In this document: positions 8,558 through 16,001 of the stretch, one piece after another
How the letters are laid out: each line of letters begins with the position of its first letter
How positions within the stretch are numbered: the first letter of the stretch is position 1
From: Proteobacteria bacterium UBA1844
GTDB taxonomy: Bacteria > Pseudomonadota > Gammaproteobacteria > Steroidobacterales > Woeseiaceae
Assembly: GCA_002338615.1 (NCBI GenBank)
Contig: DDIS01000031.1
Span: 1-48,898 of the forward strand
Length of the DNA: 48,898 nucleotides
Direction of reading: 5' to 3'
Program-made: the position numbers and the translations under genes
Notes under the pieces: model-generated
What the model saw: only the letters and a program-made list of their open reading frames with translations
The model's database searches: none
Told to the model about the DNA's origin: nothing

Positions 8558-8574
8558 CGGCACCACCTTGCCGT

Positions 8575-8732
8575 GCGTGAATTTTGCGTGGTTCGGTCCT
8601 GATTAGTCCTGCATCGTACTGCAAATTGCGCAACGAACGCCCCGGTAACTGGTTGAAATAACTAATCGAATCAACAACTTACACGCTCTGAAAATCCGCG
8701 TGTCGGTGGTTCGATTCTGCCCCTGGCCACCA
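8575..8732 (+). repeat. Attachment-site-like repeat, copy 2, ending in tRNA-Phe 3' end
   Basis: The best-preserved repeat copy. Its last 45 bp (8688-8732) read as the 3' part of tRNA-Phe: anticodon-loop end and stem CTGAAAATCC, variable loop, T-arm with GGTTCGATTC, acceptor strand CCTGGCC and ACCA. There is no 5' half, so it is not a tRNA gene. Such 3' fragments are what remains on the far side of an element integrated into a tRNA gene. The preceding ~110 bp is also shared with the copy at 13247-13396, with long matches such as TTTTGCGTGGTTCGGTCC, AGTCCTGCATCGTAC and AACTTACACGCTC. It separates modules B and C. Confidence 0.75.
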
Positions 8733-9083
8733 TTTTCGTTCGGTGCATTCCGGTCACATAGTTTACGCGTTGCCCGATGCGAAAAATGAAAGCCGGGCTC
8801 CATCGGGCAAATGCAACGACGAGCTCGATCCGTCGATTTGCAGGCCCACTAGATTATCCGAACGCCCCCAAGATTGTTCACGATTACAACCGGTATCCGA
8901 ATACTGAAGCGCTCTTGGGCGACCTGAGTGCCGCGTATCCCGGCCGAATACGGCAGGGACGGCCTGAGGAGCTACACCTTGGACATAGGGTTCGCAGCAC
9001 TGTGAAGCAGATCCTGACGCGCCAGGTCCTGCGGAGTACTATTTTTCCTGTCGCTTAACCTGTTATTGCGCCAGGGCACCAAA
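8733..9083 (+). other. Gap with inverted repeat and a doubtful short frame
   Basis: About 350 bp between the att-like repeat and the NERD helicase gene. It holds a perfect 10-bp inverted repeat, TTGCCCGATG (8770-8779) and CATCGGGCAA (8801-8810), with a 21-base loop and no T-tract. An open frame of 93 codons (8777-9058) starts inside this repeat. Its product has no recognisable domain and no clear ribosome binding site, so I treat it as doubtful. The promoter of the helicase gene must lie in this stretch. Confidence 0.3.
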
Positions 9084-10940
9084 ATGGCCGAACTGATCCC
9101 GCCGCTGAATAGCTGTTCGTCCCGAATGCAGGCCGGGGAAAAGCGCTTTGCGCGCCGGCTTATCAGCCATCTTGAAGACGACTATCTGTGCTGGTATGAA
9201 ACCGGTATTGGCTATCGTCCACGCTATACCGACTTCGTAATCTTGCACCCAATACGTGGGCTGCTCCTACTCGAAGTAAAGGACTGGCACTTCGACACGA
9301 TTCGAAAGGCGAGTCCCGATTCATTCGAGATCCTTACCAACAATGGGCTGAAGAATGTCGCGAATCCGCATCGGCAGGCACGGCAGTGTTCGTACAAGTT
9401 GGTGCAACAACTCGAGAAGGATGACCAGCTAGTCCATTTAGATGGCAAACACAAAGGCAAACTGCTTATGCCCTGGGGCTACGGCGTTGTCTTCAGCAGA
9501 ATTACGCGGCGTCAGTTTGATGAGAGCAGGCTTGGAGAAGTCATCCCGGAAGTACAGACTATTTGTAAAGACGAGATGGCTGAATCCCTCGATATGGAGG
9601 AATTTCAGAAGCGGCTGTGGGACATGTTTAACTATTGCTTTCACCGGACGCTGACGCAACCGCAGATCGATCGAGTCCGATGGCATTTGTTTCCCGAGAT
9701 TCGAATGAATCCGCAGCCCGAACTGCAATTGCAAGGAAAGGGCAAACAAGAGATTTTCGAAATACCGGATATCATCAAGGTGATGGATATCAAGCAAGAA
9801 AAATTGGCACGTGGCCTGGGTGCCGGGCATCGCGTTATTCATGGTGTGGCCGGATCAGGAAAAACGATGATCCTGGGTTATCGTTGTATGCATCTCGCCA
9901 GACTACTGAACAAGCCGATTCTCGTGCTTTGCTACAACGTGACCCTCGCAGCGCGACTCCAATCGCTTATTGACGAGCAAGGCGTGAACGACAAGGTCAA
10001 CGTATATAGTATCCATAGCTGGGCTAATACTATTTTGAAGACCTATAACCTGATGTCGCCGAAAATAGAGGACGGCAACTTTGATGCGCGAATCGAAACG
10101 CTTATAGAGCAAGTTGGAAAAGGAAACGTTCCCCGGGGCCAGTATGGCGCTATCCTGATCGACGAAGGTCATGATTTCAAAAGAGAGTGGCTTCGGCTGG
10201 TCGTCGATATGGTTGATCCTGATACAAACTCATTGCTTCTGCTCTACGACGATACGCAGTCGATCTATAAGCAATCGTCGGGACTGGGATTTAAATTGAA
10301 GGATGTCGGAATCGAGGCGCAGGGTAGGTCAACCATCCTCAAACTGAACTACCGCAATACCGAAGAGATCTTGAAGTTCGCCTTTGACTTTATAGGTGAC
10401 TACGTCAAGCCGAACGATGGCGGGGATAGCGGCGTTCCAATTATCGAGCCAGATTCTGCCGGCCGCAGTGGGCCGTCACCGGTAATCGAGGTCTTTCGGT
10501 CATTCGATGACGAAGCTAAGCGGATCGCAAATGTATTTAGCAAGCTTCACTCGGAACGGGGCCGCGCCTGGTCAGAGATGTGCGTCCTGTATTGTCACAA
10601 CTGGATGGGTAAAGCAGTTTGTGATGCTATGGAGGCGGCCAACATTCCTTTCACCTGGCTCAAGGATTCCAAGAGCAAGCACCAGTTCAATGTCTTAGAA
10701 AACTCGGTGAAAATTATCACAATGCATAGCAGCAAAGGTCTTGAATTTCCGACTGTCGCTGCATGCGGAGTGGGATCCCTGGGGGTCAATGAGGAAAGAA
10801 TAGAAGACGACGCCAAGCTACTGTATGTGGCATTGACGCGGGCAACGCAGAACCTCCTGGTTACAAGCTCCAAGGAGTCACCTTTTACCGTCAAATTGCA
10901 GCAAATGATCAAGAGATACAAAACCCGGGTCGTGGCTTAA
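9084..10940 (+). CDS. NERD-nuclease / UvrD-like helicase fusion
   Basis: A 618-residue protein from the ATG at 9084. Residues ~15-150 form a NERD domain of the PD-(D/E)xK type: the D of YTDFVIL and the ExK of LLLLEVKDW supply the expected nuclease site. A superfamily 1 helicase follows, with Walker A GVAGSGKT at about residue 253, ILIDEGHDF as motif II, LNYRNTEEI as motif IV, TMHSSKGLEFPTV as motif V and LYVALTRAT as motif VI. Such nuclease-helicase fusions degrade invading DNA and occur in defence islands (compare the Nhi nuclease-helicase idea, without claiming orthology). It is the first gene of module C, with an HhH membrane protein gene directly downstream. A TTG at 9066 is a less likely start. 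Confidence 0.85.
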   Translation: MAELIPPLNSCSSRMQAGEKRFARRLISHLEDDYLCWYETGIGYRPRYTDFVILHPIRGLLLLEVKDWHFDTIRKASPDSFEILTNNGLKNVANPHRQARQCSYKLVQQLEKDDQLVHLDGKHKGKLLMPWGYGVVFSRITRRQFDESRLGEVIPEVQTICKDEMAESLDMEEFQKRLWDMFNYCFHRTLTQPQIDRVRWHLFPEIRMNPQPELQLQGKGKQEIFEIPDIIKVMDIKQEKLARGLGAGHRVIHGVAGSGKTMILGYRCMHLARLLNKPILVLCYNVTLAARLQSLIDEQGVNDKVNVYSIHSWANTILKTYNLMSPKIEDGNFDARIETLIEQVGKGNVPRGQYGAILIDEGHDFKREWLRLVVDMVDPDTNSLLLLYDDTQSIYKQSSGLGFKLKDVGIEAQGRSTILKLNYRNTEEILKFAFDFIGDYVKPNDGGDSGVPIIEPDSAGRSGPSPVIEVFRSFDDEAKRIANVFSKLHSERGRAWSEMCVLYCHNWMGKAVCDAMEAANIPFTWLKDSKSKHQFNVLENSVKIITMHSSKGLEFPTVAACGVGSLGVNEERIEDDAKLLYVALTRATQNLLVTSSKESPFTVKLQQMIKRYKTRVVA

Positions 10941-11019
10941 GCGTGTAATGCCGCGCCGCCAAGCACATTCTGTGTTGTCCGTCATGATCACAATGTCGAA
11001 TAACCTGTATTTTAAGCTC

Positions 11020-11406
11020 ATGGCGATTCTGGACTTTGACAAGCACCGGCGCGCCAAACGGCAAAGCAAGTCAGCGCGAAAGTTTGACGTGCAAAAATTG
11101 CTCATCGCCGCTGGCGCAGTTATTGCGCTGGCCAGCGCGACCGTCTGGCTGATTAGAGATGCGAAGGACGTCGCGGACAGTTTTGGCCCACCCGAAGGTT
11201 CCCTGATAGTGAACATCAACGCCGCCAGCGAAGCGGAGCTAGTCTCGGTACCTGGTATCGGACCCACACGTGCGGCGCAAGTTATTGCGGGGCGCCCTTA
11301 CAAGAGCGTCGATGACTTGGAAAAAATTGCTGGCATCGCTGGCAAAACGCTTGAGAGCTTGCGGCCATTTGTCACGGTCGATGGCGAGACCCGACAGCGC
11401 AACTAA
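11020..11406 (+). CDS. ComEA-like membrane-anchored helix-hairpin-helix protein
   Basis: About 128 residues from the ATG at 11020 (the frame is open from 10948, only 8 bp after the helicase stop). A charged N-terminus is followed by one membrane segment (LLIAAGAVIALASATVWLI) and a C-terminal double helix-hairpin-helix: NINAASEAELVSVPGIG, then DLEKIAGIAGKTLESL. ComEA-type proteins bind double-stranded DNA at the membrane during uptake. Here the gene sits next to a nuclease-helicase rather than competence genes, so it may present incoming DNA to that enzyme; this is inference. The 3' half recurs, truncated, at 21681-21872 beside a decayed MNT-HEPN pair. Confidence 0.7.
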   Translation: MAILDFDKHRRAKRQSKSARKFDVQKLLIAAGAVIALASATVWLIRDAKDVADSFGPPEGSLIVNINAASEAELVSVPGIGPTRAAQVIAGRPYKSVDDLEKIAGIAGKTLESLRPFVTVDGETRQRN

Positions 11407-11713
11407 TCAGGCGTAACTATCGATGTCGAATGCAAGTGAAACATTTGCTCAGTCCATCCAGGGCGCCGACAAGCCGCCCGGTCAGAAAGATTGGATTTGA
11501 AGAAAGCGATCAGTTTTCTAAAATTATTCGTTAATGCCACAAAGCGCGCGTTTGGTCCTGGCTAGACGGACAAAACGCTGTGTGAACTTTGCGCGAGACC
11601 GGTCGAGAAAGGCGGCTGAGCCCGCTCCTCCCGAGAGCTGCTAGAAACACGGCTTGTATTGCGACGTATTGTGGGTGCTAAGGTTTGCAAACATGACAGC
11701 ACATTGTCAGTTT
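11407..11713 (+). other. Gap between HhH gene and abiE operon, containing a long repeat
   Basis: A gene-free stretch of 307 bp. The first ~35 bp after the HhH stop match the sequence after the HhH fragment at 21873-21907 (GATGTCG.ATGC.AGTGA). The segment 11544-11690 is a diverged copy of 22872-23013. The rest shows no coding potential or clear terminator. Confidence 0.6.
11544..11690 (+). repeat. Dispersed ~145-bp repeat, copy 1
   Basis: Aligns over its length with 22872-23013. Shared blocks include CGGACAAAA.GCTG.GTGAA, GCGAGACCGG, TCCCGAGAG, GCTAGAA, ACGGCTTG.ATTGC.ACGT and GGTGCTAAGGTTTG. It follows the HhH gene here and the MNT-HEPN pair in the other copy, so it appears to be the trailing edge of one ancestral mobile block. 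No open frame or strong stem is evident. Confidence 0.7.
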
Positions 11714-12576
11714 CTAACGATCAGCGATGCGTTTGAATAGCGGGCCGAGGAACGCAGCGATCTGGTCGAGAACCTGCTGAAACGATTCGGGGCCAGGTAC
11801 GCCGGATTTCGCAAGGAATGCAGTCCACTGCTTTTCAAGTGTTTTGTTTTCGAGCAGGTCCGCTTGCAACTCATTAAAAGGTATGAGCTCCGTTCCGCGG
11901 TTCTCGAACGTCTGCCTGATCGCTTCACACAAGACAGCACCGTCAAAGTCGAATTGCCGCGACAGCCGCCAGATATCGTAGAAATCTTTCATTCGGCTGT
12001 TCAGGTTGCCGAGATACACCATGGCTTCAGCCTTTTCTGCGACGACGGTCTCTGGCGGATACATGCGCAGTGACCGAGCAGGCAGATCGAGAATAACCGG
12101 ATACTTGGCCTGCACGACGCCAGGATGAACCGTGTCGCCAAATCTCACGTCGATTTGCATGGTGATCCTGGCTTTGCCAAGCAGCCCACGAAATCGGACA
12201 CGCACGCCTTCGTAGTCAGCATCTTCCTTGATCTTCTGGGCCGTACCAGAATCCGGGTCGAAGAGCAGGCCGCCGGCATCATCCAATGCGCAGACTTCGC
12301 GGACGATGGACGCAAGACCCGCGGGCGTATTGTGGAGAAATGCCAGGTAATCGATATCGCGTGTAGCGCGACTGTCCGGTACAGCCCAGACACGAAACAA
12401 CAGCGCGCCTTTCAGGATAAACGAATTCGCTGAGGCGAACAGCTCAAGCGATACAGGAGGCGCTCCATTGCGTAGTACTGAAGGACCTCGTTGAACGGTC
12501 TGCCCGTCTCCCTCGCGACGTTCAGCAGCCGCTGGTGTACCGATGCCGCCAGGCCCATGTTTGCCGGTTTCTTCAC
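11714..12576 (-). pseudogene. abiEii: AbiEii-type nucleotidyltransferase toxin, frameshifted
   Basis: The C-terminal part (stop at 11714, frame open back past 12400) has the AbiEii/AbiGii nucleotidyltransferase pattern: FILKGALLFRVW, DSRATRDIDYLA, then VVAEKAEAM and NSRMKDFYDIW. The N-terminal part is in another frame: GTG at 12576 begins VKKPANMGLAASVHQRLL and runs through QYYAMERLLYRLSCSP before hitting a stop. The two halves join in the family order if one base is missing near 12430, just after RLSCSP. The GTG overlaps the abiEi stop by four bases (GTGA), so the pair was translationally coupled. Unless the indel is a sequencing error, the toxin is dead and the antitoxin survives alone. Confidence 0.8.
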
Positions 12577-13190
12577 AGAAGCGCTTCCAGGTACGGCCGC
12601 ATGACGTTCTCGACGCGGCAGACTTTAGCGTATTCGATCAGTTTTCTCGGCTTCGGCTTGCGTTGATCCCGATACAGGGTCACTGCCTCAAGTACGGTAT
12701 CCATGCCGATCTTGTTCCGGTATTTGAAGCAGTCTGCCAGTGTCTTTTCGGCGCTGTAGACTTGCACTGGTATCTTGTCGATATGGTGAACCTTGATCCC
12801 GGCTGTAAACGCTTCACCTGAAAACCAGTACAGCTGAATCGGCGGATACTCCAGGCGTGGTGGTTCCGTTCCTCTGCTCACCGCGATCGATACAGAATGT
12901 GGTATCTGGGTCGTGATGTCGTGGAAATGCAGCGCCGAAATGAGACAGATGACGCCTTTGGGTATCTTGTTGGCGATGGTTACCAGGTCCGGGTCCGAAA
13001 GCGGCGGCAGATCGGTGAGACGGTAGAGCCCCCGGTCGAGGCATTCCAGCACGCCAGCATCCCGCATGGCGTAAAGTGTGCGAGGGTGAACGCCGTGGTT
13101 GAGAGCTTCGCTCGTACGCAGCATGCCGCCACTGCGTCGGAAGACACGGCGAGCTGCATCAAACAGTTTGTCGGATGCTCGGATATTCAT
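12573..13190 (-). CDS. abiEi: AbiEi-type antitoxin / repressor
   Basis: A 205-residue protein with an N-terminal winged helix (residues ~12-60: RRSGGMLRTSEALNHGVHPRTLY, then LDRGLYRLTD) and the C-terminal AbiEi domain (SALHFHDITTQIPH, VYSAEKTLADCFKYRNKIG). AbiEi represses the abiE operon and counteracts the AbiEii nucleotidyltransferase in type IV toxin-antitoxin abortive infection systems. It precedes the frameshifted abiEii with a 4-base overlap, and an inverted-repeat operator lies just upstream at 13202-13227. The length is normal and all of the domain appears intact. Confidence 0.85.
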   Translation of the reverse strand: MNIRASDKLFDAARRVFRRSGGMLRTSEALNHGVHPRTLYAMRDAGVLECLDRGLYRLTDLPPLSDPDLVTIANKIPKGVICLISALHFHDITTQIPHSVSIAVSRGTEPPRLEYPPIQLYWFSGEAFTAGIKVHHIDKIPVQVYSAEKTLADCFKYRNKIGMDTVLEAVTLYRDQRKPKPRKLIEYAKVCRVENVMRPYLEALL

Positions 13191-13201
13191 CGGACAATAA
13201 A

Positions 13202-13227
13202 ACCAGCAGATCTATATAATTGCTGGT
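13202..13227 (-). promoter_or_regulatory. Inverted-repeat operator of the abiE operon
   Basis: ACCAGCA (13202-13208) and TGCTGGT (13221-13227) form a perfect 7-bp inverted repeat around an AT-rich 12-bp centre that can supply the -10 region. It lies 12-37 bp upstream of the abiEi start. AbiEi proteins are known to bind inverted repeats in their own promoter, so autorepression is likely. Confidence 0.65.
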
Positions 13228-13246
13228 ATTACTATCCATTTACCTT

Positions 13247-13396
13247 GCGTGTATTTTGCGTGGTTCGGTCCGGATTAGTCCTGCATCGTACCGCAGACAG
13301 CGCAACGAACGCTCCGGTAATTAGTTGAAATAATAAATAGAATCGATAACTTACACGCTCCTAAAGCCCGCGTGTCGGCGGCTCGATTCCGTTCCC
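13247..13396 (+). repeat. Attachment-site-like repeat, copy 3
   Basis: Closely matches 8575-8732 but its tRNA-like tail is mutated (CCTAAAGCCCGCGTGTCGG, then CTCGATTCC) and the acceptor strand is lost. It lies in the 345-bp gap between the abiE promoter and the aminopeptidase gene and marks the right end of the stacked island. Sequence from 13397 to the aminopeptidase start shows nothing else except its ribosome binding site. Confidence 0.7.
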
Positions 13397-13535
13397 ATGG
13401 ATTTCCTGGCCGTCTGGCTGAGGATGTCTGGAAGATTGATGCCGACCCGACTATTGTTGGCGACTGGTTATTTGTTCGAGACCCGTCGAAACCAACCTGC
13501 CTTTTCGTCGACGCGGCATTCCTGGAGAAATCAGT

Positions 13536-15065
13536 TTGAAGACTATTGCTGCACTACTTGCCTTTCTTACGCTTGCCTCTTTATCTCACGCGGAGCAACG
13601 ATTCGATTTTGCATCGTTCAACATTCCGGCAGACGGACGCATCGTAGTGCCTGTGGTCGAAGGTGAGTCATTAAGCGGCATCGCCGCAACGATCGATCAG
13701 CGAATGGATGGCGCGCTCACGGTTGCTGCGGCGGAAGCGTCATTTCTCGGCGAAGCGAACGCAACGGTGACACTCTACGGTGTCGCGCCCTATACGCGCA
13801 TAGATCTGGTCGGCCTGGGAGCAAAAGTTGTCAACCGCGCCGCTGCTGAGGATTTTGGCGGTACGGCCGCATCCTTGCTGGCGGAAACAAAGGGTGGCAG
13901 CGTGCAGATTCTCTGGGATGTTGCTAACGCGGATCGGGACGCTACCGCAGCGCGCGTCGCCTTTGGCTATTTGCTCCGCAGCTATCGTTTCGACAAGTAC
14001 CAGGCAGACAAAATTGATCCGGATACGCGCCCGGTCGTACGCATCCTGAGCAACGACAGCTCACAGGCGACGTTCGAGGGCGACCTCAAGCATCTTGCCG
14101 CAGGTGTTTACTTTGCGCGGAACATGCCCTCGGAACCCGCCAACCTTGTTTATCCACAGGTGTTCGTCGACAGAGCAAAGGAGCTGTTCGAGGGACTCGA
14201 TAACGTCAAAATCAAAGTGCTGGATGAGAAAGATCTGCAGCGGCTGGGCATGGGCGCGCACTGGGGCGTTGGCAAGGGTTCTGCACGTCCGCCCAGGCTA
14301 TTAATCATTGAATACATGGCCGGGGGTAACAGCCCGCCAGTCGTGCTCGCCGGCAAAGGGATTACCTTCGACACAGGTGGTATCTCGCTTAAGGACAATG
14401 ACGGTATGTGGGCAATGAAAGGCGATCTCGGCGGCGCGGGCGTTGTAACAGGTACCGTGCTGGCCGCAGCGCGTCGCGGTGCTCCGGTCAATGTCGTCGC
14501 ATTGGCAGCGCTTGCAGAGAATATGCCCTCGGGTACGGCAATCCGGCCGGGTGATATCCTGACATCAATGTCAGGCATTACGATCGAGATCATTTCTACC
14601 GACGCCGAAGGGCGACTGGTACTTTCCGACGCCGTGCACTACGGCCAGGTCACTTACAAGCCCGGCGTGTTGATTGACGTCGCAACCTTAACCGGGTCGG
14701 CGGGGCGAGCATTGGGTGATGACTATGCCGCCGTTTTCGGTCGTCACGATGAACTGATAGAACAGCTAACCGAAGCGTCCAGCGTTGCAAACGAGGCGAT
14801 CTGGCGACTGCCGCTGGATGATTCCCACTTCAAGCAAATCGAATCCGAGTATGCCGATATCAAGAACAGCGGTGCGGGCAATCCCGGCGCCAGCGTCGGC
14901 GCGGCATTTATCGGTTCGTTTGTTGCTGAGGATCAGGTCTGGGCTCACTTCGATATCGCAAGTGTGGATCTGCTGGAGGAAGACCGGCCGACCATACCGA
15001 AGGGTTATTCAGGCTGGGGCGTGCGAGCACTGGATGAGTATTTGCGTCGGCATCATCAACAATAG
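13536..15065 (+). CDS. Exported M17 leucyl aminopeptidase family protein
   Basis: A 509-residue protein starting at a TTG with GGAGAAA eight bases upstream. Residues 1-19 (KTIAALLAFLTLASLSHA) are a Sec signal peptide. The C-terminal half has the M17 dimetal site: KGITFDTGGISLK, MKGDLGGA, then STDAEGRLVLSDA (usually NTDAEGRL) and the LTGSAGRALG segment. The enzyme removes N-terminal residues from peptides. Most M17 enzymes are cytoplasmic, so the signal peptide points to periplasmic peptide digestion. It is the first ordinary chromosomal gene to the right of the island. Confidence 0.9.
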   Translation: MKTIAALLAFLTLASLSHAEQRFDFASFNIPADGRIVVPVVEGESLSGIAATIDQRMDGALTVAAAEASFLGEANATVTLYGVAPYTRIDLVGLGAKVVNRAAAEDFGGTAASLLAETKGGSVQILWDVANADRDATAARVAFGYLLRSYRFDKYQADKIDPDTRPVVRILSNDSSQATFEGDLKHLAAGVYFARNMPSEPANLVYPQVFVDRAKELFEGLDNVKIKVLDEKDLQRLGMGAHWGVGKGSARPPRLLIIEYMAGGNSPPVVLAGKGITFDTGGISLKDNDGMWAMKGDLGGAGVVTGTVLAAARRGAPVNVVALAALAENMPSGTAIRPGDILTSMSGITIEIISTDAEGRLVLSDAVHYGQVTYKPGVLIDVATLTGSAGRALGDDYAAVFGRHDELIEQLTEASSVANEAIWRLPLDDSHFKQIESEYADIKNSGAGNPGASVGAAFIGSFVAEDQVWAHFDIASVDLLEEDRPTIPKGYSGWGVRALDEYLRRHHQQ

Positions 15066-15081
15066 GCATCAGCTGGAAAAG

Positions 15082-15158
15082 GGGTCGAACCGATTGTGTC
15101 GAGTATGGGGAGAAGTGAGTTTCGAACTGCGACTGCTCGACAAAGCGCGGTTCGACCC
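15082..15158 (+). repeat. Nested inverted repeat (hairpin, possible terminator or REP-like)
   Basis: Outer arms GGGTCGAACCG (15082-15092) and CGGTTCGACCC (15148-15158) pair over 11 bp. Inner arms TGTCGAG (15097-15103) and CTCGACA (15136-15142) pair over 7 bp. It lies between two convergent genes and could end transcription from both sides. There is no T-tract directly after the stem, so a REP-like element is an alternative. Confidence 0.6.
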
Positions 15159-15173
15159 AGATTCTCGGTCCCT

Positions 15174-15977
15174 CTACGTCATGGTGATGTGATAACCATT
15201 GTGCTTACGGATGTTTAGTACGCGGTTGTCATCGAATATCAGGTACTGACCCTTGATTCCCGCGAGGCAACCCTCGATCTCCGCCTGCTTGTCAAAGCCA
15301 ACACTCTTTACCTTTTCCGGGTACCGTTTGACGGGATAGTTGATGGAGTAGACGGTGTCATCGCTGTCCACGAACCGCCGCAGGTCGGCGTCTAGCGTGC
15401 CGGTCAGCGATGCTTTCGTGGCGGCAAGGTCCGCATTGATCACCTCATTCTTTAACATGCGTTGCCAGTTTGTTCGATCGGTCAGGTGCTCTTTCATGGC
15501 GACTTCAACCAGGCCGGCCGTGTAGCGATTCGGGACGCGGGCAAACACGATCGCGTCGGTGGCGCCCTGATCGATCCAGCGGGTGGGAATTTGTGAGGCC
15601 CGGGTGATGCCCACCTTGATCGCGGAGCTCCGCGCGAGATAGACAATCTGCTCGACCAGGCAATGTTTCTCGGCCCATGCCATGTCCCGCGCCTCGCCTT
15701 CGTGTGCCCGGCATAGCTCCGGGCGGATGATGCATTCGCTGGCCTCCGGAGCGTTCCGAAAGCACGGGTAGCAGAAACCCTGCCCGAAAGATTTTTTCGT
15801 CAGTTGGCCACAGGCAATGCAGTTGATTGTACCGTCAAAACTCAGCGTGATGGTCTTGCCGATCTTTGCGTTCATATCGATCGAAGTACCATCCAACACG
15901 AGCGTGTAGTGCGCGCAATCCTCAAATCGGGTCTGCATTTTTCGCAGGTTGCCGGAAAGCTGTGCTTTGGAGTTCAT
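15174..15977 (-). CDS. DUF2797 family protein
   Basis: A 267-residue cytoplasmic protein with the DUF2797 layout. It has an N-terminal beta-rich part, a zinc-binding block (CIACG ... CYPC, then a Cys and a His near ASECIIRPELCRAHEG), and a core containing VYLARSSAIKVGIT, which resembles the GIY-YIG-like strand of this family, then TRWIDQGATDA. Function is unknown; the fold hints at nucleic-acid binding. It starts at an ATG and is convergent with the aminopeptidase gene. A short tRNA-Phe-like match lies just upstream at 15987-16003. Confidence 0.8.
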   Translation of the reverse strand: MNSKAQLSGNLRKMQTRFEDCAHYTLVLDGTSIDMNAKIGKTITLSFDGTINCIACGQLTKKSFGQGFCYPCFRNAPEASECIIRPELCRAHEGEARDMAWAEKHCLVEQIVYLARSSAIKVGITRASQIPTRWIDQGATDAIVFARVPNRYTAGLVEVAMKEHLTDRTNWQRMLKNEVINADLAATKASLTGTLDADLRRFVDSDDTVYSINYPVKRYPEKVKSVGFDKQAEIEGCLAGIKGQYLIFDDNRVLNIRKHNGYHITMT

Positions 15978-16001
15978 AGAGGCTGCCTGAAAATCCGCGG
16001 G

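Noticed and set aside
8688..8732. tRNA gene
   Set aside because: Only the 3' part of tRNA-Phe is present; the D-arm and 5' acceptor strand are missing, so it is an attachment-site remnant.
8777..9058. 93-codon frame between the att-like repeat and the NERD helicase
   Set aside because: It starts inside an inverted repeat and has no clear ribosome binding site and no recognisable family. It is kept only as a note in the gap description.
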